From Candidatus Defluviicoccus seviourii (lineage in GTDB: Bacteria > Pseudomonadota > Alphaproteobacteria > Rhodospirillales > Defluviicoccaceae), in the NCBI GenBank assembly GCA_900609035.2, contig UXAT02000051.1, positions 1-64,000 of the forward strand: a DNA stretch of 64,000 nucleotides, written 5' to 3'. Below the pieces are notes generated by a model. It ran no database searches and was not told where the DNA came from. It was given only the letters and a program-made list of their open reading frames with translations. The position numbers and the translations under genes are program-made. Position 1 is the stretch's first letter, and each line of letters starts with the position of its first letter. Positions 1 to 11,537 of the stretch are shown piece after piece.

Positions 1-27
1 ACACCTTCGCCTGGAGCGATTCCAAAA

Positions 28-73
28 CCGGACAGATCACGCGCTACAAACCCCGGACAGATCCCGCGCTTAC
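28..73. repeat. Imperfect tandem 20/21-bp direct repeat
   Basis: Two near-identical units at 28-47 and 53-73 share CCGGACAGATC followed by CGCGCT and AC. They lie about 150 bp upstream of kdsD. Repeated CCGGACAG-type motifs can form ends of IS21-like elements, but no transposase is visible in the window, so this is either the edge of an element outside the window or an unrelated repeat. The rest of 1-222 shows no convincing gene. Confidence 0.45.
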
Positions 74-222
74 TACAGGCGCCGGCCTCGGTGGTTGACC
101 CGATGCATCGAGCTGGCCATACTCCGGCCCGACTTGGAACGATGTTTGCTTACGGCGCCGGCAAGCCTCAAGCATCAGCGGGTGAGCCAAGCGCGGTGGG
201 ACGCATGAAGGAGGAGTAAGGC

Positions 223-1212
223 GTGTCGACGCAGGTGGCATCGGCGCTTGGAGATCAGACGCAAGGCGGGCTCGCCTCGGCGCGGCGCGTGTTGAGGCTT
301 GAGGCGTCGGGAATCCAGGCGCTGTCAAGCGCCCTTGATGAGACCTTCGTCAAGGCCATCGCGCTCCTTGAGGGCGCCACCGGGCGCGTGGTGGTCACCG
401 GCATGGGCAAGAGTGGCCACATTGCGCGCAAGGTCGCAGCGACCCTGGCATCGACAGGCACGCCAGCCGTGTTCGTCCACCCGGCGGAGGCCAGCCACGG
501 TGACCTCGGCATGGTGACCGAGAATGATGCCGTGATCGCGTTTTCCAACTCCGGAGAGACGCCGGAACTCGCCGATCTCGTGACTTATTGCAAGCGCTTC
601 GAGATTCCGTTGATCGGCATTACCGGGCGGCCCGGCAGCACGCTGGCCGAGGCAGCGAATGTCGCCCTGCTTCTTCCGGACACCCCCGAAGCCTGCCCGA
701 TGGGCCTCGCACCGACGACCTCGACGACCGTCATGCTGGCGCTCGGTGATGCGCTGTCCGTCGCGCTTCTGGAGCGCAAGGGTTTCTCCTCGGACGATTT
801 TCACGTTCTGCACCCCGGCGGAAAGCTTGGCCGGCGTCTGCTCCGGGTTGCCAATGTCATGCACACCGGCGAGGCGATGCCGCTTGTGAGCGGCGACACC
901 TCGATGGCCGAAGTGCTGATCGTCATGAGCTCGAAGGGCTTTGGCTGCGTCGGCATCGTCGATGAGCAGAGCCGGCTGGCAGGGATCATCACCGACGGCG
1001 ACTTGCGCCGCCACATGAGCGGCGACCTCGTTAGTTTGAAGGCGCGTGAGGTCATGACCGCGAATCCGAAGGCAATACGGCCCGATGCCCTGGCCAGCGA
1101 GGCGCTGGGCTTCATGAACGGCCGTAACATCACCAACCTGTTCGTGGTCGAGGATGGGCGGCCGGTCGGCGTCTTGCATGTGCACGACTGCCTGCGCGCC
1201 GGCGTGGCTTGA
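223..1212 (+). CDS. kdsD: Arabinose-5-phosphate isomerase, KpsF/GutQ family
   Basis: Cytoplasmic isomerase that converts ribulose-5-phosphate to arabinose-5-phosphate, the first committed step of KDO synthesis for lipid A-core. The 329-aa protein has an N-terminal SIS sugar-isomerase domain (about residues 40-175, with GMGKSGHIARK and FSNSGETPEL) followed by two CBS domains (about 205-265 and 275-329), the family's normal length and order. The start is a GTG with a strong AAGGAGGAG Shine-Dalgarno just upstream. It heads the kdsD-lptC-lptA-lptB-rpoN-hpf-ptsN chain typical of Alphaproteobacteria, which supports a lipopolysaccharide role over the gut-operon paralogue GutQ. Confidence 0.95.
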   Translation: MSTQVASALGDQTQGGLASARRVLRLEASGIQALSSALDETFVKAIALLEGATGRVVVTGMGKSGHIARKVAATLASTGTPAVFVHPAEASHGDLGMVTENDAVIAFSNSGETPELADLVTYCKRFEIPLIGITGRPGSTLAEAANVALLLPDTPEACPMGLAPTTSTTVMLALGDALSVALLERKGFSSDDFHVLHPGGKLGRRLLRVANVMHTGEAMPLVSGDTSMAEVLIVMSSKGFGCVGIVDEQSRLAGIITDGDLRRHMSGDLVSLKAREVMTANPKAIRPDALASEALGFMNGRNITNLFVVEDGRPVGVLHVHDCLRAGVA

Positions 1213-1228
1213 TCTTGCGTCTGCGGTC

Positions 1229-1888
1229 GTGACCGGTTCGCCCCTGACCGCTCGGCCTCTCCCGAGCCTTTCAACCCGGCGGGGAACGATCCGTTCTCCG
1301 CTCGCTGTCCGCGTCGCGAGGGTCGCCTTCATCGCCCTGGCCGCAACCAGCTGCGGAATATTGGTGCTGTGGCCTTACCTCGCTCCGAGCGGAGATCGGC
1401 TGCACATCGCCGCCTCGCTGCCCGTCGTCGATCTCGGCCAGGATCGCGACGCAGTCCTGGACGCCGTCTATACCGGTATCGATAGTCGTGGCCGGCCATT
1501 CTCGCTGCACTCGATCCTCATTCGGCCGCTTGACAGCGAGCGCAGCCGGGTCCAGCTCGCGTCGCCCGAGTTGAGCATGACGCTGGCCGACGGCCGGCCG
1601 GTGACGATGCAGGCGAATGTTGGCGTCTACGATCAGGACCAATGGATTCTCGCGCTGACCGGCAAAGTGGTGCTCGAGGTCGGCCAGGACTACCAGATGA
1701 AGACCGAATCGACGCTCCTTGATATTCGCAACGAGCGCGCCGAGGGCGACAAACCGGTGCTCGCAGCCGGTCCATTCGGTCACCTGCAGGCGGATGGTTT
1801 CCGCTTGGAGGAGGGCGGTAAGACGCTGACCTTCCTTGGCCGCTCCCGGCTGATCAGCCGCGAGACCTTCGACGCCGGCGCGTCATGA
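1229..1888 (+). CDS. lptC: LPS export ABC transporter periplasmic protein LptC
   Basis: Bitopic inner-membrane protein that passes lipopolysaccharide from the LptB2FG transporter to LptA in the periplasm. About 219 aa: a short basic cytoplasmic N-terminus, one membrane segment (VARVAFIALAATSCGILVLW), then the beta-jellyroll LptC domain. The frame is open further upstream, with an ATG at 1154 inside kdsD. The GTG at 1229 is preferred because the upstream residues are just kdsD read in another frame. Its stop overlaps the lptA start by ATGA, implying translational coupling. Sequence conservation in this family is low, so the call leans on position and topology. Confidence 0.85.
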   Translation: MTGSPLTARPLPSLSTRRGTIRSPLAVRVARVAFIALAATSCGILVLWPYLAPSGDRLHIAASLPVVDLGQDRDAVLDAVYTGIDSRGRPFSLHSILIRPLDSERSRVQLASPELSMTLADGRPVTMQANVGVYDQDQWILALTGKVVLEVGQDYQMKTESTLLDIRNERAEGDKPVLAAGPFGHLQADGFRLEEGGKTLTFLGRSRLISRETFDAGAS

Positions 1889-2766
1889 AAACAACGAGCA
1901 TGTGCGCGCTCCGGAGCCTGTGTGCGCCCCGGATCCGTCGTTTCCTGACCCGGCTCGTCGTTGGCAGCTGGCTCGTGCTTGCGATCGGTCCCGCCTGCGC
2001 CGTGGCGCTTGAACCGGCGCAGGCGGATGATCCGATCGAGATCCAGGCCGATCAGGGCATCGAGTGGCGGCGCGAGGACAAGATCGTCTTTGCGCGTGGG
2101 AACGCCCGCGCCGTCCGCGGCGATCTCACCGTCGAGGCGCGGGTCTTGAGCGCGCGCTACCGCGAACGGGCAGATGGCACGACGGAGATCTGGGAGGTCA
2201 ATGCCGATGGTGACGTCCGCATTGCATCGGCGGCAGAAACACTCGCCGGCGATCGGGCGACCTTCGATCTCGCCAATAGCGTACTCCTTCTCACCGGCGA
2301 TCGGCTGCGGCTGGAGAGCGGCGACAGCGTGATCACGGCCGAGGAAAGCATGGAATACGCAACCCGAGCCCGCACCCTTGTCGCGACCGGCAACGTACAT
2401 GCCCGTCAGGGCGAGCGCGAGGTGCGGGCGAAAAGGCTCAAGGCTTTCCTTCGTCCCGCGAACCAGGCTGCGGCGCAGAACGCGACCGGGGGCAGCTCGC
2501 GGCTGCGGCGAATCGAGGCCGAGGGCAACGTGCGCATCGTGACGCCGAACGACGTGATGCGCAGCGACCAGGCGGTTTATGACCTCGACGCGGGTGTTGC
2601 GCAGCTCACCGGTGCGGTCAAGATCACGCGCGGCGAAACGCAGCTGAACGGGTGCACGGGCGAGATGGACCTGAAAACGGGTGTCAGCCGGCTGCTTGCC
2701 TGCGGCGGCACGGCCAACACTGGACGCGTTCACGGTCTCATCGCTCCGGGCGCGATCAAGAAGTAA
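1885..2766 (+). CDS. lptA: LPS transport periplasmic protein LptA (OstA-like)
   Basis: Periplasmic beta-jellyroll protein that bridges LptC to LptD and carries lipopolysaccharide across the periplasm. The 293-aa protein has an N-terminal signal-like segment ending near PACAVALEPAQA. OstA-type repeats follow, such as IEIQADQGIEWRREDKIVFA and two later FARGNA/ATGNV-like units. It is longer than the roughly 185-aa E. coli LptA, as is common in Alphaproteobacteria. The start ATG overlaps the lptC stop by four bases. A 49-bp gap separates it from lptB. Confidence 0.9.
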   Translation: MKTTSMCALRSLCAPRIRRFLTRLVVGSWLVLAIGPACAVALEPAQADDPIEIQADQGIEWRREDKIVFARGNARAVRGDLTVEARVLSARYRERADGTTEIWEVNADGDVRIASAAETLAGDRATFDLANSVLLLTGDRLRLESGDSVITAEESMEYATRARTLVATGNVHARQGEREVRAKRLKAFLRPANQAAAQNATGGSSRLRRIEAEGNVRIVTPNDVMRSDQAVYDLDAGVAQLTGAVKITRGETQLNGCTGEMDLKTGVSRLLACGGTANTGRVHGLIAPGAIKK

Positions 2767-2815
2767 TAGGGCAAGACTTTCATAGGGCGCGACGCCCAAC
2801 GATCCGGCTCGGGAC

Positions 2816-3616
2816 ATGACGCTCACTACGGATATTGCCACGCCGTCGACAGAGGCCGCCGCAGGCGAAGACCGCGGCCGCAACAGGGTGAGCGAGCGCG
2901 GGCTCTATGCAATCGGCCTCGCGAAGCGGTATGGCCGGCGGCCGGTCGTCCGTGGCGTCAGCCTGTCAGTGCAGCGTGGCGAGATCGTGGGGCTGTTGGG
3001 GGCCAACGGCGCCGGCAAGACCACATGTTTCTACATGGTGACCGGGCTTGTCGCGCCCGATCAGGGCAGCATCGTTCTCGACGGTCAGGATATCACGGGA
3101 CTGCCGATGTACCGCCGCGCCCGGCTCGGCATCGGCTATCTGCCGCAGGAACCCTCGGTCTTTCGCGGCCTCTCCGTGGAGGACAACCTGCGCGCCGTAA
3201 TCGAGCCACGCGAGCGGGTGCGCGAGCATCGGGACGCGATCGTCGACGCCCTGCTGACCGAGTTCGGGCTGAGCAAGGTGCGTCGCTCGCCGGCAGTCGC
3301 CCTCTCAGGCGGCGAGCGGCGGCGGGTCGAGATCGCGCGCACGCTTGCCTGTAACCCGCAATTCATCTTTCTCGACGAACCCTTCGCCGGCATCGATCCG
3401 ATTGCGCTGAGCGACATCCGCGACCTGGTCGTCCACCTGAAGGACCGGGGTATTGGCGTCCTGATCACCGATCACAATGTCCGAGAGATGCTCGATGTCA
3501 TCGATCACGCTTACATCATCCACGACGGAACGGTGCTGATGGAGGGATCCGCTGGCGCCATCGTCGATAACCCCGATGTGCGCCGCCTCTACCTCGGCGA
3601 ACGATTCAGCCTCTAG
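2816..3616 (+). CDS. lptB: LPS export ABC transporter ATP-binding protein LptB
   Basis: Cytoplasmic ATPase of the LptB2FG transporter. The 266-aa protein has all ABC motifs in order: Walker A GANGAGKTT, signature LSGGERRRVEIARTL, Walker B FIFLDEPFAGIDP, and the switch histidine in ITDHNVREML. The first 30 or so residues before GLYAIGLAKRYG are poorly conserved, so a later start is possible. It is followed after about 20 bp by rpoN, the arrangement found in most proteobacteria. Confidence 0.95.
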   Translation: MTLTTDIATPSTEAAAGEDRGRNRVSERGLYAIGLAKRYGRRPVVRGVSLSVQRGEIVGLLGANGAGKTTCFYMVTGLVAPDQGSIVLDGQDITGLPMYRRARLGIGYLPQEPSVFRGLSVEDNLRAVIEPRERVREHRDAIVDALLTEFGLSKVRRSPAVALSGGERRRVEIARTLACNPQFIFLDEPFAGIDPIALSDIRDLVVHLKDRGIGVLITDHNVREMLDVIDHAYIIHDGTVLMEGSAGAIVDNPDVRRLYLGERFSL

Positions 3617-3637
3617 AACGCCTGATTGGTCATCACC

Positions 3638-5149
3638 ATGGCGCTCGGTCCCCGTCTCGAACTCAGGCAGAGCCAGTCGCTGGTGATGACGCCGCAGCTG
3701 CAGCAGGCGATCAAGCTGCTGCAGCTCTCGAGCCTGGAACTGACGGCGTACGTCGAAGCGCAGCTTGAGCAGAACCCGCTGCTGGAACGCGAAGGCAGTG
3801 GCGAGGCGGACGGGCGTACTACTGCCGACGGAGAGGAGCTGGCTTCGGTTCCCGATGGCGATCCGGTCGCCGTTGATGAGGCGGTTGGCGGCGCATCCCT
3901 CGATGTTGCCGAGGCGAGCCTCGACTTCGAGATGCCCGACAATGTGTTCGATGACGATCGCGCCACGGCCGGCGGCCTCAGCCACGACAGCAGCATCGGA
4001 TCACGCGAGAAAGGGGGAAGCGCGGACGATGGCGATGTTAACCTTGAAAACCGCCTCGCCCAGCGGCCGACGCTCAAGGATCACCTGTGGGGGCAGGTCG
4101 TTCTCGATATCGATGATCCGGTTGACCGGCTGATCGCGGCCCACCTCATCGACCTTCTCGACGATGCCGGCTACCTCACAGGCGAACCTGACTCGATTGC
4201 CGACTTGCTGGGCTGCACCGAGGAGCAGGTGGCCAACGTCCTTGCCACGCTGCAGCGGTTCGATCCGCCCGGCATCTTTGCCCGCAGCCTGGCGGAGTGC
4301 TTGAGGCTGCAGCTGCACGACCGCGGCCGGCTTGATCGGACGATGGCGTGTCTGCTGGACCACCTCGATCTGGTCGGCAGGCGGGAGTGGGGAGCGCTCT
4401 GCCGGCTGTGCGAGATCGATGGCGAGACGCTGAACCGCGCCCTGACGGAAATCCGCTCGCTCAACCCCAAGCCGGCGCTCGTCTTCGATTACGCAGAAGT
4501 CCAGCCGGTCATCCCCGACATCTTCGTGCGGCCGCGGCCCAAGGGCGGCTGGGCGATTGAACTCAACAGCGACGCCCTGCCGCGGGTGCTCGTCAACAAC
4601 CGATATTATGCCGTCGTCAGCCGCGCTGTGCGCAGCAAGGCCGAGCGGCAGTACATCAGCGAGTGCCTGCAGTCGGCCAATTGGCTCGTCAAGGCGTTGC
4701 ATCAGCGGGCAACTACGATCCTAAAAGTGGCAACCGAAATCGTCCGTCGGCAGGAAGGCTTTCTCGCGCATGGCGTGCAGTCGCTCCGGCCTCTGGTGCT
4801 GCGCGACATTGCCGAGGCGCTGGGCCTGCACGAAAGCACGATCAGCCGGGTGACCTCGAACAAGTTCATGGCGACGCCGCGCGGGATCTACGAGCTCAAG
4901 TTTTTCTTTACGCACGCGGTCGGTGGCTCGAATGGCGATGATGCGCATTCCGCGGCCGCGGTTCGCCATCGCCTCAAGGCCTTGATTCAGGAGGAAAGCC
5001 CCGATCGGATCCTGTCCGACGACGCACTTGCCGAAACGCTACAGAAAGAAGGGATCGACATTGCGCGGCGGACCGTTGCAAAGTACCGGGAGGCATTGGG
5101 GATCTCCTCCTCCGTGCTGCGTCGGCGCGAGAAGAGCGAACTCAGGTAG
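3638..5149 (+). CDS. rpoN: RNA polymerase sigma-54 factor
   Basis: Alternative sigma factor that recognises -24/-12 promoters and needs AAA+ activators. The 503-aa protein has the glutamine-rich activator-interacting region I (RQSQSLVMTPQLQQAIKLLQ), an acidic variable linker, the core-binding region, a helix-turn-helix and the RpoN box ARRTVAKYREALGI near the C-terminus. The ATG at 3638 gives the canonical MALGPRLELRQS start; a TTG four codons earlier is less likely. The neighbours hpf and ptsN downstream are the classic rpoN partners. Confidence 0.97.
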   Translation: MALGPRLELRQSQSLVMTPQLQQAIKLLQLSSLELTAYVEAQLEQNPLLEREGSGEADGRTTADGEELASVPDGDPVAVDEAVGGASLDVAEASLDFEMPDNVFDDDRATAGGLSHDSSIGSREKGGSADDGDVNLENRLAQRPTLKDHLWGQVVLDIDDPVDRLIAAHLIDLLDDAGYLTGEPDSIADLLGCTEEQVANVLATLQRFDPPGIFARSLAECLRLQLHDRGRLDRTMACLLDHLDLVGRREWGALCRLCEIDGETLNRALTEIRSLNPKPALVFDYAEVQPVIPDIFVRPRPKGGWAIELNSDALPRVLVNNRYYAVVSRAVRSKAERQYISECLQSANWLVKALHQRATTILKVATEIVRRQEGFLAHGVQSLRPLVLRDIAEALGLHESTISRVTSNKFMATPRGIYELKFFFTHAVGGSNGDDAHSAAAVRHRLKALIQEESPDRILSDDALAETLQKEGIDIARRTVAKYREALGISSSVLRRREKSELR

Positions 5150-5169
5150 GCACAGGCCGGCAGCCGAGC

Positions 5170-5198
5170 TTGACACGACTTTTACTGGCATCTATCGT
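5170..5198 (+). promoter_or_regulatory. Sigma-70-type promoter for hpf-ptsN
   Basis: TTGACA at 5170-5175, a 17-bp spacer, then TATCGT at 5193-5198, located in the 174-bp gap between rpoN and hpf. The -35 box is a perfect consensus and the spacing optimal; the -10 box is weaker. Position suggests that hpf and ptsN can be transcribed independently of rpoN. Confidence 0.5.
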
Positions 5199-5323
5199 CC
5201 CGCTTCGCGCGGGTCAGGGTCTTGCCGCTGCGGCGGTACGGGCTTAGCTCATGGGGCGGTGTGAGTGTAAACGGTCAGGAATCCTGGGGTGACCAGGGCA
5301 AAGGCCGGCACCGGGAGAACGTC

Positions 5324-5905
5324 ATGATGGACCTTGCGATCAAGGGGAAGGGGCTCGATATCGGTGAGGCGCTGCGCGCCCACATCGAGGCGGAGTTGAG
5401 CGGCATCGTGGCCAAATATTTCGCGCGCGCGCTCGACGCGACCGTTGCGGTTTCGCGCGAAGCGCACCAGTTTCGCTCCGACATCACGGTGCATCCGGTC
5501 AAGAGCGTGGTGATCCAGGGCCGCGGCGCTGCGGAAGACGCCTACGCCGCGTTTGACACGGCACTTGAGCGGATTGCCAAGCAGCTCCGTCGCTACAAGC
5601 GGCGGCTCAACGACCACCACAAGGGGCGCCCCGGGGAGGAAACCACCATCCCGGCCCTCAAGTACGTCATCCAGCCGGAGAGCGAGGAAGAGGAGTTGCC
5701 GGCCGAAGGCCAACCTGCCATCATCGCCGAGCTGCCGACGGAGATTGAGACGTTGAGTGTGGGCGAGGCGGTTATGCGCATGGATTTGGCGGACGTGCCG
5801 ACGCTGATGTTCCGCAACCGGAAGCACGGCGGCCTGAACGTCGTCTATCGTCGGCGTGACGGCAACATCGGCTGGATCGACCCCGCGAATACGCAGACGG
5901 CGTAA
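5324..5905 (+). CDS. hpf: Long-form ribosome hibernation promoting factor
   Basis: Binds the 30S subunit in stationary phase and dimerises ribosomes into inactive 100S particles. The 193-aa protein has an N-terminal S30AE domain (MMDLAIKGKGLDIGEALRAH onward, to about residue 105), a variable linker, and a C-terminal dimerisation domain with MFRNRKHGGLNVVYRRRDGN. This is the long-form architecture. The frame is open upstream to 5222, but the ATG at 5324 matches the family start and follows GGGAG. It lies 17 bp before ptsN. Confidence 0.95.
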   Translation: MMDLAIKGKGLDIGEALRAHIEAELSGIVAKYFARALDATVAVSREAHQFRSDITVHPVKSVVIQGRGAAEDAYAAFDTALERIAKQLRRYKRRLNDHHKGRPGEETTIPALKYVIQPESEEEELPAEGQPAIIAELPTEIETLSVGEAVMRMDLADVPTLMFRNRKHGGLNVVYRRRDGNIGWIDPANTQTA

Positions 5906-5922
5906 CAGGGGCCTCGAAAACG

Positions 5923-6387
5923 ATGGATATCGCTGATCTGCTCGGACCTGGCCAAGTTGTGGCGAAGCTCAAGGCCACGAGCAAGAAACAGGCACTGCAG
6001 AACTTGGCGCGGCGCGCGGCGGAGATCACCGGTCAGAGCGAGGACGCGATCTTCAAGGCGCTCGACAAGCGCGAAAAGCTCGGCACCACGGGTGTCGGCA
6101 ACGGGATTGCCATCCCGCACGGCAAGCTGCCGAACCTCGATCGCATTTACGGCGTTTTCGCAAGGCTTGAGCACCCGATCGACTTCGATGCGATCGACGA
6201 GCGGCCGGTCGACCTGATCTTCTTGTTGCTGGCGCCGGAGGCATCGGGCGCCGATCACCTGAAGGCGCTGGCGCGGGCATCGCGCCTGCTGCGCGACAAG
6301 AGCGCGTGCGAGAAGCTGCGCGGCACCGACGACAGCGAGGCGCTCTACGCGCTGCTCGTCGACACGACCGCAAGCTGGGCGGCTTAA
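5923..6387 (+). CDS. ptsN: PTS EIIA-Ntr regulatory protein
   Basis: Terminal phospho-acceptor of the nitrogen phosphotransferase system. It regulates rather than transports, and is linked to potassium, nitrogen and carbon-storage control. The 154-aa protein is a single PTS EIIA type-2 domain. The phosphorylatable histidine is His66 in GIAIPHGKLP. It ends the rpoN-hpf-ptsN group. Its last four bases overlap the convergent gene on the other strand. Confidence 0.95.
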   Translation: MDIADLLGPGQVVAKLKATSKKQALQNLARRAAEITGQSEDAIFKALDKREKLGTTGVGNGIAIPHGKLPNLDRIYGVFARLEHPIDFDAIDERPVDLIFLLLAPEASGADHLKALARASRLLRDKSACEKLRGTDDSEALYALLVDTTASWAA

Positions 6388-6731
6388 GAGATCGTCCTTG
6401 GAGGCTGCTGGCCGGCGGCTGTGAGGAGCGCGCTGTCGGCGGCCCGGATCGCGGCCGCTGCCAAGTCGAGCCAGAAGCCGCGTTCGGGGGCGCCCAGCGC
6501 AGCCCACGCCTCGCCGCCCCCGTCGTGTAGCTTGCCGTAGAGGACACCCGCAACTTCGTCGAGGCGCTCGGGCGACGGCTCTTCCGTCAGCAGTGTGGTC
6601 AAGCCTGCCGTGAGCACCGCAGCCGCGATGTCCTCATGCGTGTGTTCGGCCTCGCCCTCGGCCAGCGCGATCAGCATCTCGCCCAGGACGTCGGCGGCCG
6701 TCTCCACTGCGACCGGCCAGCTTTCGGTCAT
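6384..6731 (-). CDS. Hypothetical protein, 115 aa
   Basis: Not recognised. The frame encodes an acidic, alanine-rich, helical, soluble-looking protein with no signal peptide or membrane segment. It is convergent with ptsN, overlapping by four bases, and lies upstream of tRNA-Lys in map order but on the same strand as tRNA-Lys and coaD. Small acidic helical proteins are common next to tRNAs in this group, but no function is inferred. Third-codon GC is high, as in neighbouring real genes. Confidence 0.6.
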   Translation of the reverse strand: MTESWPVAVETAADVLGEMLIALAEGEAEHTHEDIAAAVLTAGLTTLLTEEPSPERLDEVAGVLYGKLHDGGGEAWAALGAPERGFWLDLAAAAIRAADSALLTAAGQQPPRTIS

Positions 6732-6777
6732 GGCCGCCTCCGCGAGTGCGCCTTGCTTCCCCGCGTCGCACGTGAGG

Positions 6778-6852
6778 TGGTGGGCCCGGCAAGGATCGAA
6801 CTTGCGACACCGTGATTAAAAGTCACGTGTTCTACCACTGAACTACGGGCCC
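6778..6852 (-). tRNA. tRNA-Lys (UUU)
   Basis: The minus strand folds into a full cloverleaf. The 7-bp acceptor stem is GGGCCCG/CGGGCCC, the D-arm contains AGTTCAGTGGTAGA, the anticodon arm is CGTGA-CTTTTAA-TCACG with anticodon TTT, and the T-arm contains GTTCGATC. The discriminator A and the CCA end are encoded in the DNA. It sits between the 115-aa hypothetical gene and coaD. Confidence 0.95.
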
Positions 6853-6874
6853 GGCGGCCGGCGCCGCGGGCGCC

Positions 6875-7396
6875 TTAAGCGAATTTACGGTCGATCTGCG
6901 CCAGTTTCCGCCGCATGCGTTGCGCGACTTGGGCCGGCACGAACGACGTAATGTCACCGCCCAGGAGGGCAACCTCCTTGACGATGCGCGACGCGATAAA
7001 CTGCTGGCGTTCCGAGGCCATCAGGAACACCGTCTCGACCCGCGGATTGAGCCGGGTGTTCATGCCGGCCATTTGAAACTCGTACTCGAAGTCCGAGACC
7101 GCGCGCAGACCGCGAACGATCGTCGTCGCCCCCAGCTTCTCGACGAAATGCATCAGCAGGTCATCGAACGGGCGCACCTCGATCGAGCTGCCGTCGCCAT
7201 TGCGCAACAACGCCACCTGTTCTTGCATCATCTCGACCCGCTCCTGCAAGGTAAACATCGGCACCTTGCCCGGATTGGCGGCAATCGCAATGATCAGCCG
7301 GTCGACGACCCGCGTCGCGCGCGTGATGATGTCAAGGTGACCATTGGTGGCCGGGTCGAATGTCCCCGGGTACACGCCGACACGCGGCTGGCCCAT
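6875..7396 (-). CDS. coaD: Phosphopantetheine adenylyltransferase
   Basis: Fourth step of coenzyme A synthesis: transfers AMP from ATP to 4'-phosphopantetheine to give dephospho-CoA. The 173-aa protein starts with the nucleotidyltransferase signature YPGTFDPATNGHLDI, which contains the GH of the catalytic T/HxGH motif. It also has the conserved NPGK stretch, RGLRAVSDFEYE, and the C-terminal ASRIVKEVA equivalent of the ISSTxV motif. Length is normal. It follows gyrA by 83 bp on the same strand, a common alphaproteobacterial order. Confidence 0.96.
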   Translation of the reverse strand: MGQPRVGVYPGTFDPATNGHLDIITRATRVVDRLIIAIAANPGKVPMFTLQERVEMMQEQVALLRNGDGSSIEVRPFDDLLMHFVEKLGATTIVRGLRAVSDFEYEFQMAGMNTRLNPRVETVFLMASERQQFIASRIVKEVALLGGDITSFVPAQVAQRMRRKLAQIDRKFA

Positions 7397-7479
7397 CGTC
7401 CTTATACTCCTCCGAGTGATTCTCTGTTCACTTCTGTTGCTGTCCCGCCGACGATGCTCCGCCGGTCTGGTCGCGCCGA

Positions 7480-10293
<2,814 letters not shown>

Positions 10294-10515
10294 GTTTGTC
10301 AGCTCGTCAGACCGATGCGTTGTTGCCGCATAGCACAAAGACTTAGCACGCCCGCGGGTCTTGCACAACAAAGCGACGCGGGCGCGAGCCGCATCGTCCG
10401 CATCATCCGTGGCTCGGCGCGCCCGGTGCTAAGGACTTCTTAACCGCACTCCCGTATTGGTTGGGGTGTGACGACCTGTGTCTCTTGCCACAGTCTCTTG
10501 AGTGTGAAGGGCTCC

Positions 10516-11259
10516 ATGTCAGACCTGTCCCAGCCCCGAGAATTCACCGCCGAGATCAGACGCTTGCAGCGCGGCAGCAGCTCCCACGGTGCCGACGCCG
10601 GCCAAGAGCCGTGCTCCTGTCGCGGCGGCGGCAGCGGCCAGATCCTGGCTGCGATCGCCGATCTCAAGCAGATGCTCTCAGGTGTGGCGATCGCGCCTGA
10701 GGCGGCGAGCGGGTCGAGCGCGCCGGCCGATGGTGCCGAGTCGGCGGCGATGCGCGATGAAGTGGCCGCGCTGCGCCGCACCATCCAGCGCACCAAGGAC
10801 GAGCTGGCGGCGCTCAGGGCCAAGCGTGCGCTGCCGGTAGCGGTCAGCGTCACCACCAACGAGCTTGATGCGGTCGTCGAGGCAACGGAAACGGCGACCA
10901 ACTGCATCCTCGCTTCGGCCGAAGAGATCGACGGCGCGGTGCGGACGTTGCGCGCCTTCTGTGCCCGCGACGAGGAAGTGAGCGTGCTGGAGGAGATTGC
11001 CGAGCGCGTCGTGCGCATTTTCGAGGCCTGCAACTTCCAGGACATCACCGGCCAGCGCATCACCAAGGTCGTCAACACGGTCAAGTCGGTCGAGGCCTCG
11101 ATCGACCGCATGATCGATTACCTGGGCGGCCCGGCCGCCTTCGCCGAATTCGCAGCGCCTGCGGAAGACCCCGAGGACGACACCCACCTCCTCAACGGCC
11201 CGCCGCTCGATATCGACAGCAAGATCTCCCAGGACGACATCGACAAGTTGTTTTCGTAA
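10516..11259 (+). CDS. cheZ: CheZ-like CheY-P phosphatase
   Basis: The 247-aa helical protein carries ACNFQDITGQRITKVV (residues 171-186). This matches the CheZ active-site helix, with Asp176 and Gln180 four residues apart like E. coli Asp143/Gln147, so CheY-P dephosphorylation is the likely reaction. The last ten residues, SQDDIDKLFS, resemble the CheY-binding N-terminus of FliM and probably tether CheY-P. A central coiled-coil segment (about 80-105) fits CheZ dimerisation. The ATG at 10516 is chosen over one at 10468, giving MSDLSQPREF. It is divergent from gyrA, and no other chemotaxis or flagellar gene is in the window. Confidence 0.75.
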   Translation: MSDLSQPREFTAEIRRLQRGSSSHGADAGQEPCSCRGGGSGQILAAIADLKQMLSGVAIAPEAASGSSAPADGAESAAMRDEVAALRRTIQRTKDELAALRAKRALPVAVSVTTNELDAVVEATETATNCILASAEEIDGAVRTLRAFCARDEEVSVLEEIAERVVRIFEACNFQDITGQRITKVVNTVKSVEASIDRMIDYLGGPAAFAEFAAPAEDPEDDTHLLNGPPLDIDSKISQDDIDKLFS

Positions 11260-11299
11260 GTGCGGGCAGGTCAAGACCGCCGCATGTGCCCCGGATACC

Positions 11300-11402
11300 C
11301 GTCATTGCGACCGCGCGCGAAAGCGGACCGGGAAGCAATCCAGGGTTATCAGCCCATTTGATCCTCTGGATGGCTTCGGCGCCTCCGCGCCTCGCCATGA
11401 CG
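11300..11402. repeat. REP-like extended imperfect palindrome
   Basis: The ends CGTCATTGCGA (11300-11310) and TCGCCATGACG (11392-11402) are inverted copies with one mismatch. Inside, GAAGCAATCCAG and CTGGATGGCTTC also pair. This CGTCATTGCGA...GAAGCAATCC pattern is the common intergenic palindrome of many alphaproteobacterial genomes. It sits between the CheZ-like gene and the NACHT gene. The rest of the 278-bp gap shows no gene. Confidence 0.75.
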
Positions 11403-11537
11403 GCGTGCGGGGGCGTTCGCCCTCGGTGGCCTGCAGTCGCGTCCAGGTGGCGGCACGGCCCAAGGCCGCGGTTGCATGAATGCGTCCCGCTTGAGTAGTC
11501 TCTGAGGGCATAACGCGCCCGCGGGGAGCAAAGGGGG

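Noticed and set aside
6384..6731. Assigning the 115-aa gene to a phage or regulator family
   Set aside because: No helix-turn-helix or known motif could be read from the protein.
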